Assembly: GCF_030209175.1 (NCBI RefSeq)
Contig: NZ_JARVSM010000001.1
Coordinates: 186,001 to 250,000 of the forward strand
Reading direction: 5' to 3'
DNA length: 64,000 bases
From: Pseudomonas sp. efr-133-TYG-5
GTDB taxonomy: Bacteria; Pseudomonadota; Gammaproteobacteria; Pseudomonadales; Pseudomonadaceae
The number at the start of each line of letters is the position of its first letter. The stretch's first letter is position 1. Shown one piece after another: positions 44,863 to 53,982 of this stretch. The position numbers and the translations under genes are program-made. Below the pieces are notes generated by a model. The model was not told the origin of the DNA. It was given only the letters and a program-made list of their open reading frames with translations, and did no database searches.

Positions 44863-45534
44863 ATGCGCGAACAGGATTACGCAGTTAATAACAGCGTGCA
44901 GGCTGAGCAGCTAGAGGTTAGCCGCGTCCTGCGCAACACTTACGGCCTACTGGCGCTGACCCTCGCCTTCAGCGGTGTGATGGCGTTCGTGGCCCAGCAG
45001 ATGCGTGTCGGTTACCCGAACATCTTCGTGGTGCTGATCGGCTTCTACGGGCTGTTCTTCCTCACCAACAAACTCCGTGATTCCGCGTGGGGCCTGGTGT
45101 CGGCGTTTGCCTTGACCGGTTTCATGGGTTTCCTGCTCGGCCCGATCCTCAACCGTTACCTGGGCATGCAGGGCGGCGCTGAAATGGTCAGCTCGGCCTT
45201 CGCGATGACTGCGCTGGTGTTCGGTGGTCTGTCGGCCTACGTGCTGATCACCCGCAAGGACATGAGCTTCCTCGGCGGCTTCATCACCGCGGGTTTCTTC
45301 GTCCTGCTGGGCGCGACGCTGGCAAGCTTCTTCTTCCAGATCAGCGGTCTGCAACTGGCAATCAGCGCCGGTTTCGTGCTGTTCTCGTCGGTCTGCATTC
45401 TGTTCCAGACCAGCGCGATCATCCACGGTGGCGAGCGCAACTACATCATGGCGACCATCAGCCTGTATGTATCGATCTACAACCTGTTCATCAGCCTGCT
45501 GCAGATCTTCGGCATCATGAGCCGCGACGACTGA
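44863..45534 (+). CDS. Bax inhibitor-1/YccA family membrane protein
   Basis: 223 residues with about seven hydrophobic segments and a short polar N-terminus (MREQDYAVNNSVQAEQLEVSRVLRNTY), where VLRNTYGLLALTLAFSG is the family's typical first helix. The last helix ends with YVSIYNLFISLLQIFGI. It is a YccA/BI-1 homologue; YccA interacts with the FtsH protease in E. coli. AGGAG precedes ATG 44863, and a good terminator follows. Confidence 0.93.
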   Translation: MREQDYAVNNSVQAEQLEVSRVLRNTYGLLALTLAFSGVMAFVAQQMRVGYPNIFVVLIGFYGLFFLTNKLRDSAWGLVSAFALTGFMGFLLGPILNRYLGMQGGAEMVSSAFAMTALVFGGLSAYVLITRKDMSFLGGFITAGFFVLLGATLASFFFQISGLQLAISAGFVLFSSVCILFQTSAIIHGGERNYIMATISLYVSIYNLFISLLQIFGIMSRDD

Positions 45535-45556
45535 TCGCAACGCTGATTTCAACAAG

Positions 45557-45579
45557 AAACCCGCTTCGGCGGGTTTTTT
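45557..45579 (+). terminator. rho-independent terminator after BI-1 family gene
   Basis: AAACCCGC (45557-45564), loop TTCG, GCGGGTTT (45569-45576) and a run of six T residues ending at 45579. Confidence 0.92.
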
Positions 45580-45962
45580 GTTGCCCGCGAAAAAGGGTGG
45601 TGGCCTTTTACCTACAAAATGATCTGAAAATGATGGCGTCTTTTTGGAAATGACCTACACCTAAGAACATGGAAGAACGGCAAGTCTGATCGACAGGAGT
45701 CGGTATGCAGCGTCCCTCATTGAGCCCCAGCGACAAAATCGTTCATCCCCCGTTTTCTTGAGCGCCTGGCCAGTCGGCCGGGATCAATCGTGTTCATTCG
45801 CCCAGCGAAAGCAAGGAGGTGCCCCCCAGCAATCCGTCCCAACCGTGAGCCCGTCCCGGCGATTGGTCCGGGAATGTGTAATCAAAACAATAATGGAGGC
45901 CCTTCATGGCGGGCCCGAGCCCGAGGCCATGGCAGGCGTTGTCCCTATCAAGGAGATAATCG
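45580..45962. other. intergenic region before the CXXCH protein
   Basis: 383 bases without a supported gene. Presumably holds the promoter of the following gene; I see no convincing -35/-10 pair. AAGGAGATAATCG directly before 45963 is the ribosome-binding site. Confidence 0.5.
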
Positions 45963-47312
45963 ATGAACCAGCCCCAAGGAAAGTTTGCCGCCCTGGCCGT
46001 AACGGCCACATTGTTCAGCACCGGCGTCCAGGCCGGTACTTACCCCGATTATGGTTATGCGCCACCGGCCAGTTACACCGGCCCCAAATTCGTACTCAGC
46101 CAGAATTACCCGACCACTCCACCACAGGTGCCGCTGCCCGGATTCTTCAAGAAGCTGCCGAGCAAACCGGACAACAACTTCGAGACCTGGCGCGGTTATC
46201 TGGAAGACGTCAAGCACTACTGCCTGGAGGGCAACGTCGAGGTCAACTGGGATGTGCAGAAGAACAAACTGCGCCAGTGGTATCACATGCCATGGCAGCA
46301 CTACGGGCCGCTGGGTCGTGAGGGCATTCATGGCCTGACCAAGGAAGCGCAGATCCAGGTCAAGCAACTGGCCCCGACGCAGACAGCCACCGGCCAGACC
46401 TACGCGGTGGGCATCTACAACGACATCGGCGCCTACACCATCGGCCAGGTCTGGAAAGATCCGAACAACCCCGATCCGAGCTACACCTCACAGCCCAACA
46501 GCTTCCCCAACGGCACCGTGGTGTGCAAGGCGCTGTTCGCCGACATCGACCGCAACACCGTGCCGTTCCTGGTCAATCCGGTGCTCTGGCAAGGCTACAT
46601 CACGGAAACCTTCACCTCGGCCAACCGCAAGATCAAGGACGTCGCGCTGATCCAGATGGACATCGCCGTGCGGGACACGCGCATGAGCGACACCGGCTGG
46701 ATCTTCGGCACCTTCCAGTACAACGGTGCGAAGACTGGCAAGGCCGGTTGGGACAACCTGGTCCCCGTCGGGATCATGTGGGGCAACGATCCGAAAGAAA
46801 CCGGCAATAGTTTCACCAACCCGCAGCCGACGCAGACCAAGATCAACAAGGCGCTGCAACAGACCGCGATCAATGCCAATACCCAGGAGCTGCCGCCCAC
46901 CCATCTGGGCTGGAACGGTCGCCTCAATGGCCCGGTGGACAACCCCAACAGCTCGTGCCTGAGTTGCCACGCCACCGCCGAAGCGCCGCAGGTGGCAATC
47001 ATGAACCCGACATTCCAGGCCAATCCACCGCAGCCGGGTACGCCTGAGTGGATGAAGTGGTTCCAGAACATTCCGGCCGGTCATCCATTCACGCCAGGCA
47101 CCAAGAGCACCGACTACAGCCTGCAGCTGTCGGGTGGGCTGGTGAACTACTACGAATGGAAGTGCGACATGAGCGGCATTTACGCCGATGGCAGGAACGC
47201 CTGCAGCAAAGTGGCGAACCTGAAGATGAAAATGCTCAAGGCCGGGGATGACAACGCGCAACCGCAGCAGCGTGTGATTCGCGACCCGAGCCTGCAGCAA
47301 TTGCTCGAGTAA
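45963..47312 (+). CDS. exported protein with one c-type haem motif
   Basis: 449 residues; signal peptide about 1-24 (…STGVQA). One haem-binding CLSCH at residues 332-336 near NSSCLSCHATAEAPQ; other Cys residues occur in pairs. The remainder is Pro/Asn/Trp-rich and resembles large periplasmic proteins annotated only as cytochrome c family or hypothetical. It has a strong AAGGAG ribosome-binding site. No obvious redox partner is adjacent, so the electron donor and acceptor are unknown. Confidence 0.78.
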   Translation: MNQPQGKFAALAVTATLFSTGVQAGTYPDYGYAPPASYTGPKFVLSQNYPTTPPQVPLPGFFKKLPSKPDNNFETWRGYLEDVKHYCLEGNVEVNWDVQKNKLRQWYHMPWQHYGPLGREGIHGLTKEAQIQVKQLAPTQTATGQTYAVGIYNDIGAYTIGQVWKDPNNPDPSYTSQPNSFPNGTVVCKALFADIDRNTVPFLVNPVLWQGYITETFTSANRKIKDVALIQMDIAVRDTRMSDTGWIFGTFQYNGAKTGKAGWDNLVPVGIMWGNDPKETGNSFTNPQPTQTKINKALQQTAINANTQELPPTHLGWNGRLNGPVDNPNSSCLSCHATAEAPQVAIMNPTFQANPPQPGTPEWMKWFQNIPAGHPFTPGTKSTDYSLQLSGGLVNYYEWKCDMSGIYADGRNACSKVANLKMKMLKAGDDNAQPQQRVIRDPSLQQLLE

Positions 47313-47320
47313 CGCACGGC

Positions 47321-47350
47321 AACCTCCGGGCGCTGCGGCGTCCGGAGGTT
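47321..47350. terminator. hairpin between convergent genes
   Basis: AACCTCCGG (47321-47329) and CCGGAGGTT (47342-47350), perfect 9-bp arms with a 12-base loop. Lies between the ends of two convergent genes and could serve both; T-runs are short. Confidence 0.7.
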
Positions 47351-47354
47351 TCCA

Positions 47355-47681
47355 TCAATTGATCTCGATGCTGCCGTCAGCCTGCTGCTTGTAGATCGTA
47401 TAGGGCAGCAGCAGGGTGTCGAGCACGCCGGAGAAGGCCGCATCGATCAATGGGCCGGGGGATGCATTCTTGTAGTTGAAGGCGTCGACGTCGTCCGGAC
47501 GTTCGGCATGCAACAGGCAGAAATCGTAGGTCACGCCGCTGTAAATCCGCGGCACGGCGCCACAGTAGCTCTTTTGGCTTTTCAATTGGTGCACTGCGCT
47601 TTTATCGCTCAACACGACGGTCTGCACCGTCCCGCACCCGCCGAGCATCATTGCTGTCAGCATCATTGCCTGAACTTTCAT
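47355..47681 (-). CDS. YceK/YidQ-like lipoprotein
   Basis: 108 residues from ATG 47681. The signal peptide ends in the lipobox MLGGCGT, lipidated Cys near residue 16. The mature part (YCGAVPRIYSGVTYDFCLLHA, later AAFSGVLDTLLLPYTIYKQ) has the typical YceK/YidQ pattern: a Tyr-Ser-Gly strand, two Cys and a C-terminal LDTLLLPYT segment. Function unknown; small outer-membrane lipoprotein. Confidence 0.82.
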   Translation of the reverse strand: MKVQAMMLTAMMLGGCGTVQTVVLSDKSAVHQLKSQKSYCGAVPRIYSGVTYDFCLLHAERPDDVDAFNYKNASPGPLIDAAFSGVLDTLLLPYTIYKQQADGSIEIN

Positions 47682-47738
47682 ACCGCCAATCCTTCGCCGG
47701 AAAAACCCCAATCTACGCCGAACGTGCAGAAAATGCAC

Positions 47739-48176
47739 TTATGCCATCGGCGGCAAGCGGCGCTTGACCGGTGTCTTCTTGACGATCGCGGTGTTGGTTT
47801 CGGCCAGGGTATTGAGGCGATCGAGCAAGGTATCCAGTTGCTCCATCGAGCGCACGTGCAGGCGGGCGATGAAGCAGTCTTCACCGGTGACCTTGTCGCA
47901 CTCGGTGAACTCGGGAATCGCCAGAATCTGCCGCTCCACCTCCTGCAACTGCCCCGGCAGCGGCCGTACACGGACAATGGCCTGCAACTGATAGCCGAAA
48001 CACTTCGGGTCGATTTCCACGGTATAGCCCTTGAGCACACCGCGCTCTTCCAGGCGGCGCAACCGCTCGGCCACGCTTGGCGAAGACAAGCCGCTGATCT
48101 GCGCCAGGGCCTTGAGTGAACGGCGCGAATCTTCCATCAGGGCGCCGATGAGGATCTGGTCGATATCGTCAGTCAT
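47739..48176 (-). CDS. Lrp/AsnC family regulator
   Basis: 145 residues. Helix-turn-helix IGALMEDSRRSLKALAQISGLSSPSVAERLRRLEERGVLKGY at the N-terminus, and an AsnC ligand-binding domain with CDKVTGEDCFIARLHV. Divergent from a DMT-family exporter at 48314; such pairs commonly consist of a regulator and the amino-acid exporter it controls. Confidence 0.93.
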   Translation of the reverse strand: MTDDIDQILIGALMEDSRRSLKALAQISGLSSPSVAERLRRLEERGVLKGYTVEIDPKCFGYQLQAIVRVRPLPGQLQEVERQILAIPEFTECDKVTGEDCFIARLHVRSMEQLDTLLDRLNTLAETNTAIVKKTPVKRRLPPMA

Positions 48177-48313
48177 GCTGCAACTCCCACATTAGGCAAT
48201 TGATGGAAACTACCCTCGATAAAAAAGGCAGATGGCGAGTTTAGCCTGCTTTTTGCGCTGGAGCGGCCGAGTGTCTGCTTGGCATACTTTTGCCACACAC
48301 AAAGGAGATTGAT

Positions 48314-49207
48314 ATGGACAACCCAATCCGCCGCGGCTCAGTGGAAATGACCGCCGCCATGCTCATATCCGGGACGATCGGCTGGTTCGTGCTGGTGTCC
48401 GGGCAACCGGTGTTCGATGTGGTGTTCTGGCGTTGCGTGTTCGGTGCCGGCACGTTGCTGCTGGTCTGCGCGGCATTCGGCTTCTTGCGTCCGGGCATTT
48501 TGACCCGCACCACCTTCCTGCTGGCGGTGCTCAGTGGCATGGCGATTGTCGGCAACTGGGTGCTGCTGTTCGCCTCGTATTCGCGGGCGTCGATTGCCAT
48601 CGGCACCGCGGTGTACAACGTGCAGCCGTTCATGCTGGTTGGCCTGGCGGCGCTGTTTCTCGGTGAAAAAATTACTGTGCAGAAGCTGTTCTGGCTGGCG
48701 ATTTCCTTCCTCGGCATGCTGGCGATTGTCAGTGCCCATGGCGGGCAGGGCGAGGGCGGCAATGACTATCTGCTGGGGATTGCCCTGGCACTGGGCGCGG
48801 CTTTCCTGTACGCGATTGCCGCACTGATCATCAAACGCCTGACCGGTACGCCGCCGCACCTGATCGCATTGATCCAAGTGTGCACCGGGGTACTGCTGCT
48901 GGCACCGTTCGCTCATTTCTCCGCGCTGCCGCAAGCACCGGGTGCCTGGGCCAGCCTGGTCACACTGGGCATTGTCCACACCGGCCTGATGTACGTGCTG
49001 CTGTACGGCGCGATCCAGAAACTGCCGACCGCGTTGACCGGCGCGCTGTCGTTCATCTATCCGATTGCGGCGATCTTCGTCGACTGGTTCGCCTTCGGCC
49101 ACCAGTTGCAAGCGCTGCAATGGCTGGGCGTAGCGGCGATCCTGCTGGCCGCCGCTGGCATGCAGCAGGGTTGGGGCTGGAAGTCACGGCGCCTGGTCAC
49201 GCCGTAA
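48314..49207 (+). CDS. EamA/DMT family transporter
   Basis: 297 residues, ATG 48314 behind AAGGAGATTGAT. Ten hydrophobic segments form two EamA repeats; the ends of the repeats show AVYNVQPFMLVGLAALFLGE and GALSFIYPIAAIFVDW. The family exports amino acids or other small metabolites. The divergent Lrp-type gene is the likely regulator. Confidence 0.92.
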   Translation: MDNPIRRGSVEMTAAMLISGTIGWFVLVSGQPVFDVVFWRCVFGAGTLLLVCAAFGFLRPGILTRTTFLLAVLSGMAIVGNWVLLFASYSRASIAIGTAVYNVQPFMLVGLAALFLGEKITVQKLFWLAISFLGMLAIVSAHGGQGEGGNDYLLGIALALGAAFLYAIAALIIKRLTGTPPHLIALIQVCTGVLLLAPFAHFSALPQAPGAWASLVTLGIVHTGLMYVLLYGAIQKLPTALTGALSFIYPIAAIFVDWFAFGHQLQALQWLGVAAILLAAAGMQQGWGWKSRRLVTP

Positions 49208-49210
49208 CCG

Positions 49211-50248
49211 TTAGATATTCCAGCGCGGCGCAGTCTGCGCCAGGCGCTGGCGCAATTCGCCGATGTTGGCTGCCAGCTGCCGGGTCAGCAAGCGGTACCC
49301 GTCGAGGGCGCTGTACACCGGTGCGTCGAGGCTGGCGTCCGGTAGTTCCACGGGGCGGCCCAGGCGTTGGGTCGCACCGGATTTCAGTGCCCGGGCCATG
49401 CCGATCAGTTGCACGCGAATCTGCCGGTGTTCGGCCTTCAGTGCCGATTGCAGGTGCGCCATGGCTTGTGGGTCATTCGGGTTCGGCCGGGTGTTGCCAA
49501 GAATCTCCAGGGTGCTGACGCACATGCGCAGATTGCGCTGGATGGCGTCGAGTTCGGTCATCGACACTTTGACTTCCTTGGACACCGAAGGCATCAGCGA
49601 GCGCAATTGCACCAGCACGCTGTTCAGGCGCCCCATCAGTTTCAGGTGTTCGTCGGCGGTCACCGCCTGACCGCTGATGATCCGCCCGTACAGCGTGGCG
49701 CAGTCGCGTAGGGCGTCGGCCAGGTTGTAGCGCCAGGAATACACCGCGTACAACGGCAGGGCAAACGAGAAGGCCAGGGCCAGGGCGATGCCGATCAGGA
49801 TGTCGACCCCGCGCCACAAGCCGTCGGTGATCGGGTTGTCGCCATGCCCGGCGACAATGAACACGGTGATGGCCGAGAGCAGGGCGGTGTAGCCCCCCTT
49901 GCCGATGGCGTGGTAGGAGAAAAATCCGCACACCACGGCCATCGCAAAATAGGTCAGCCACGGCAGGCCGAGCCACGCGTGTTGCGCCACCAGCAGCAAC
50001 CCGACGCCGGCACCGATCAAGGTGCCGGTGGCGCGTTCGGCGGCTTTCTTGCCGATGTTGCCGTGGTGCTGCAAACCACCGATGACCACCAGCATGGTCA
50101 CCGACGCCCACTCGCCATGGGGCAGGTTGATGCCGGTGGTCAGCAGGATGGTCGCCAGCAGCCCCAGCGCGACGCGCACGGCGTGGATCAGGCGGGCATG
50201 CCGGTAACGACGGTACGGGTCCAGCAGCGGCCGCAGCATCCGCCGCAA
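49211..50248 (-). CDS. FUSC family inner-membrane protein
   Basis: About 345 residues from TTG 50248 (ATG 50239 also possible). Six hydrophobic segments in the first 170 residues (VALGLLATILLTTGINLPHGEWASVTMLVV...) are followed by a cytoplasmic helical domain, the half-size FUSC arrangement found in aromatic acid/fusaric acid exporters. An in-frame CTG at 50284 has GGAG six bases upstream and only ten bases after the preceding stop; it may be the true start, adding 12 residues. Forms a unit with the dehydrogenase upstream. Confidence 0.85.
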   Translation of the reverse strand: MRRMLRPLLDPYRRYRHARLIHAVRVALGLLATILLTTGINLPHGEWASVTMLVVIGGLQHHGNIGKKAAERATGTLIGAGVGLLLVAQHAWLGLPWLTYFAMAVVCGFFSYHAIGKGGYTALLSAITVFIVAGHGDNPITDGLWRGVDILIGIALALAFSFALPLYAVYSWRYNLADALRDCATLYGRIISGQAVTADEHLKLMGRLNSVLVQLRSLMPSVSKEVKVSMTELDAIQRNLRMCVSTLEILGNTRPNPNDPQAMAHLQSALKAEHRQIRVQLIGMARALKSGATQRLGRPVELPDASLDAPVYSALDGYRLLTRQLAANIGELRQRLAQTAPRWNI

Positions 50249-50294
50249 CAGCGGCGGCCAGCGGTGGGTGTTGAAGTGGCTCAGTGCACGCTCC

Positions 50295-51920
50295 TCAGAA
50301 GATGTAGTCGGTGGTCAGGAAGCTCGAATCGCGGCCGCGAATGATTTCGCTGATCAGATCCTTGTTGGCCTCCTGGAACTTGGTCGCCACCAGGGTGCGG
50401 ATGGAAAACACCCGCAATGCATCGTGTACCGACAGCGTGCCTTCGGCGGAGTTCTTGCGCCCGTTGAACGGGTAGGTGTCCGGGCCGCGTTGGCACTGGG
50501 CATTGAGGTTGATCCGGCCGACCTGATTGGCAAAGGTGTCGACCAGACGGCCGATGGCCACCGGGTTGGTGCCGAAGATGCTCAGTTGCTGGCCGAAATC
50601 CGACTCCAGCACGTAATCGATCACGGTGTCGAGGTGGCGGTACGGCACGATCGGCACCACCGGGCCGAACTGTTCCTCCTGGTAGACGCGCATCTGTGGC
50701 GTCACCGGGTACAGCACCGCCGGGTAGAAGAACGATTCGCGCGCGAGGCCGCCATTCGGGTTGACCACTTGCGCGCCTTTGCTCTGCGCGTCGGCCACCA
50801 GACCATGCAGATAATCGACCTTGCCCGACTCCGGCAGCGGCGTCAGCGCCACGCCGCTATCCCATGGCATACCCGGTTTCAGCCCGGCCAGTTTGGCGTT
50901 GAATTTCTCGATGAAGGCGTCGACCACATCTTCATGCACGAAGAGGATTTTCAGCGCCGTGCAGCGCTGGCCGTTGAACGACAGCGAACCGGTGACCGCT
51001 TCGCTGACCGCGTTGTCCAGATCCACTTCCGGCAGGACGATGCCCGGGTTCTTCGCATCCAGACCCAGCGCGGCGCGCAAGCGGTGCGGCTTGGGGTGGA
51101 GTTTCTTCAGGTCACTGGCGGCCTTGTTGGTGCCGATGAAGGCGAAGATGTCGATCTTGCCGCTGGCCATCAGGGCACTGACGGTTTCGCGACCGCTGCC
51201 GTAGATCACGTTGATCACCCCGCTCGGGAAGCTGTCGCGGAACGCTTCGAGCAACGGGCGGATCAGCAGTACGCCGAGCTTGGCCGGTTTGAACACCACG
51301 GTGTTGCCCATGATCAGTGCCGGAATCAGCGTGGTGAAGGTTTCGTTGAGCGGATAGTTGTAAGGGCCCATGCACAGCGCCACGCCGAGCGGCACGCGGC
51401 GGATCTGGCCGAGGGTGTCCTGCTCCAGTTCGAAACGGCTGGAGCGGCGGTCGAGTTCCTTGAGCGCATTGATGGTGTCGACGATGTAGTCGCAGGTGCG
51501 GTCGAATTCCTTTTCCGAATCCTTGAGGTTCTTGCCGATTTCCCACATCAGCAACTTCACCACCGCGTCGCGCTGCTGGCGCATGCGCCCGAGGAAGGCT
51601 TCGACGTGCTGGATGCGCTCGGCCACACGCATGGTCGGCCACAGGCCCTGGCCACGGTCATAGGCGCGTACGGCGGCGTCGAGGGCGGTGAGGGCGGTGT
51701 CGGCATCCAGCAGTGGCGTGCTGCCGAGGATCACTTGCTCATCGCCGTTGTCGCCGTGCAGATAGACCGGGCTGCGCACGGTGGCGAGCGGGCCGTCCCA
51801 GCGCCGCAACTGGCCGTCGACCAGGTATTCGCGTTGTTCGACCTGGCCGTCGAGGCGGTATTTTTCCGGGATGTCGCTGACAGAAGGGAACAGGTTGCCA
51901 AGGATGTTTGCTGTGGTCAT
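50295..51920 (-). CDS. NADP-dependent glyceraldehyde-3-phosphate dehydrogenase-like aldehyde dehydrogenase
   Basis: 541 residues. Catalytic Cys320 lies in FNGQRCTALK, with the stabilising Asn in GPYNYPLNE near 188 and the NAD(P)-binding PALIMGNTVVFKPAKLG at 200-216. The family's length and the QRCTALK context fit GapN-type enzymes, which oxidise glyceraldehyde-3-phosphate without phosphate, or succinate-semialdehyde-like substrates. The FUSC gene follows closely on the same strand. Confidence 0.88.
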   Translation of the reverse strand: MTTANILGNLFPSVSDIPEKYRLDGQVEQREYLVDGQLRRWDGPLATVRSPVYLHGDNGDEQVILGSTPLLDADTALTALDAAVRAYDRGQGLWPTMRVAERIQHVEAFLGRMRQQRDAVVKLLMWEIGKNLKDSEKEFDRTCDYIVDTINALKELDRRSSRFELEQDTLGQIRRVPLGVALCMGPYNYPLNETFTTLIPALIMGNTVVFKPAKLGVLLIRPLLEAFRDSFPSGVINVIYGSGRETVSALMASGKIDIFAFIGTNKAASDLKKLHPKPHRLRAALGLDAKNPGIVLPEVDLDNAVSEAVTGSLSFNGQRCTALKILFVHEDVVDAFIEKFNAKLAGLKPGMPWDSGVALTPLPESGKVDYLHGLVADAQSKGAQVVNPNGGLARESFFYPAVLYPVTPQMRVYQEEQFGPVVPIVPYRHLDTVIDYVLESDFGQQLSIFGTNPVAIGRLVDTFANQVGRINLNAQCQRGPDTYPFNGRKNSAEGTLSVHDALRVFSIRTLVATKFQEANKDLISEIIRGRDSSFLTTDYIF

Positions 51921-52214
51921 GTCGCTACCCCGTAGAAGATGTCGGCGGGCCGATTGGAAAAGGCTCTACAGGTTATACGCCTGAATTCACTGAAATTTAA
52001 ACCCGCAAATGTCACGCGAATGTCACCCAAAGGCGCAGAGCAGAGGGGTAGCAAGATCAGCTCCCGAAGGTTTTCGTCTCTGTCACCGTGCCCGGGGCGA
52101 GTCCTGGCTGTCCCCGGATGCCCCCTTCACTGGCCCGCAATGCCCTCAACCCGCTGCCTTCGCTGCCTTAAGGTGTGATCACAACAATAAGCGGCACCTC
52201 ACGCGAGGATCTTT

Positions 52215-52577
52215 ATGCGGGCATACCGATTCACCTGGCTGCTGTTGCTGGCCGTCGCATTGGCCGGTTGCGGCGAAGACGCCAAACCCCCGACCTCATC
52301 CGGCATCGCCCGTAGCGCCATACCGTCCGACCCGGCCCTGGCACAGATCTACGGCAACAGCTGCCAGCTGTGTCACGCCAACCCTGGCGCCAACGCGCCG
52401 CTGACCGGCGACCGCAAGGCCTGGGAGCCGCGCATCCAGCAGGGCGCCGACACGCTGCTCGACCACGCCATCAATGGCTACAACGGCATGCCGCCGATGG
52501 GCCAGTGCGTCGAGTGCTCGGAAGAACAGTTTCTGCAGTTGATCGGCTTCATGGCCGATCAGCCGCTCCCACAATAA
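52215..52577 (+). CDS. lipid-anchored cytochrome c5-like protein
   Basis: 120 residues. Signal peptide with lipobox LAGC, lipidated Cys near residue 19. Haem-binding CQLCH at 50-54, a Met-rich GMPPMG axial-ligand segment near 92, and a second pair of cysteines (CVECSEEQF), as in cytochrome c5 proteins. It lies ten bases before the flavin oxidase gene and is the natural electron acceptor for it. Confidence 0.88.
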   Translation: MRAYRFTWLLLLAVALAGCGEDAKPPTSSGIARSAIPSDPALAQIYGNSCQLCHANPGANAPLTGDRKAWEPRIQQGADTLLDHAINGYNGMPPMGQCVECSEEQFLQLIGFMADQPLPQ

Positions 52578-52587
52578 GGGCGCGCGT

Positions 52588-53982
52588 ATGACCCTGGATC
52601 TGACACGCCGGCAGTTGTTGCAACGGGCGAGCATTGTCGGCGCGTTCAGCGCCCTGGCGGCGAACCCGGCCCTGGGCCAGTTGGTGCGCGCACCGCGGCT
52701 GATTCCCTGGCGCAACTGGTCGGGCGGGCAGAGTTGCCTGCCGGCAGCGCGAGTGGCGCCGAAGAATCTGGATGAACTGACGACGATCATTCAACAGGCG
52801 CCGGGCAAGATTCGCCCGGTCGGCTCGGCGCATTCCTTCAGCGCGCTGGTGCCCACCGACGGCACGCTGCTGTCGCTGAGCTACTTCAGCGGTCTGCTCG
52901 ATCACGATCCGAAAACCCTGCAGGCGGAATTCGCCGCTGGTACCCCGATGTCACGCATGGGCGCACCGCTCAAGGACATCGGTCAGGCCCTGCAGAACAT
53001 GGCCGACATCGATTACCAGACCCTCGCCGGGGCGATTTCGACCTCGACCCACGGCACCGGCAAAACCTTTCAGTCCTACTCGGCACACGTCTGCGGGATG
53101 CAACTGGTGACCGCCAGCGGCGAGGTGCTGGACTGTGACAGCCAGCGTCATCCGGAAGTGTTCAATGCCGCCCGGGTCTCTCTCGGCGCACTTGGCGTGG
53201 CGACCAGAGTCCGCCTGCAAAACCGTCCGGCCTATCGTCTGCGCGAACGCCAGTGGATCGCCAAGACCGAAGAGCTGCTCGAAGATCTGGACAAAAACAC
53301 CCGCGAAAACCAGCACTGGGAAATGCTCGTCGTCACCCATTCCGACTACGCCTTGTCCATCGCCCTCAACGAAACCACCGACCCGCCCACACCACCGATC
53401 CCGCCCGAGGAGGAGGGCGGCAACGAGTTCGTCACACTGATCGAGAAGATCGACAAGTACGGCAGCGATTTCCCCAGCCTGCGCAGTTCGCTGCTCAACA
53501 GCCTGCGACATCTGGCGAGTTTCGACGAGCGGGTCGGCGACTCGTTCGATATCTACGCCAACGTGCGCACCGTACGCTTCAACGAGATGGAATATTCGCT
53601 GCCGGCCGAGCACGGTCCGGCCTGTCTGCGCGAGATTCTCAAGTTGATCCGCGACAAGGACCTGCGCACCTGGTTTCCCATCGAGTACCGCTACGTCAAG
53701 GCCGACGACATCCCTCTGAGCATGTTCGAGGGCCGCGACAGCTGTTCGATTTCGGTCCACCAGCATTACCAGATGGACCATCACAATTTTTTCGCCGCCA
53801 TCGAGCCGATTTTCTGGAAGTACAACGGCCGCCCGCACTGGGGCAAGTTGCACACGCTCAACGCGCGAACCCTGCAGACCCTGTACCCGCGCTGGCAGGA
53901 ATTCATTCAGGTGCGCCAGGCGCTGGACCCCAGCGGCAAGTTTCTCAACGCGCACTTGTCATCGATTCTGGGGGTGAGCTGA
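52588..53982 (+). CDS. Tat-exported D-arabinono-1,4-lactone oxidase-like flavoprotein
   Basis: 464 residues. It opens with a twin-arginine signal (TRRQLLQRASIVGAFSALAA). FAD-binding VAO/PCMH fold: RPVGSAHSFSALVPTDG at 76-92 and ISTSTHGTGKTF near 144. The C-terminal ALO domain has the hallmark HWGK at 417-420. Relatives oxidise sugar or aldonic lactones and pass electrons to oxygen or a cytochrome. Export and the neighbouring lipo-cytochrome favour a periplasmic, respiration-linked oxidation. Substrate not deducible. Confidence 0.88.
   Translation: MTLDLTRRQLLQRASIVGAFSALAANPALGQLVRAPRLIPWRNWSGGQSCLPAARVAPKNLDELTTIIQQAPGKIRPVGSAHSFSALVPTDGTLLSLSYFSGLLDHDPKTLQAEFAAGTPMSRMGAPLKDIGQALQNMADIDYQTLAGAISTSTHGTGKTFQSYSAHVCGMQLVTASGEVLDCDSQRHPEVFNAARVSLGALGVATRVRLQNRPAYRLRERQWIAKTEELLEDLDKNTRENQHWEMLVVTHSDYALSIALNETTDPPTPPIPPEEEGGNEFVTLIEKIDKYGSDFPSLRSSLLNSLRHLASFDERVGDSFDIYANVRTVRFNEMEYSLPAEHGPACLREILKLIRDKDLRTWFPIEYRYVKADDIPLSMFEGRDSCSISVHQHYQMDHHNFFAAIEPIFWKYNGRPHWGKLHTLNARTLQTLYPRWQEFIQVRQALDPSGKFLNAHLSSILGVS

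Noticed and set aside
50268..51935. 555-codon plus-strand frame opposite the aldehyde dehydrogenase
   Set aside because: The minus strand has the catalytic Cys320 and cofactor motifs; the plus frame is antisense noise favoured by high GC.
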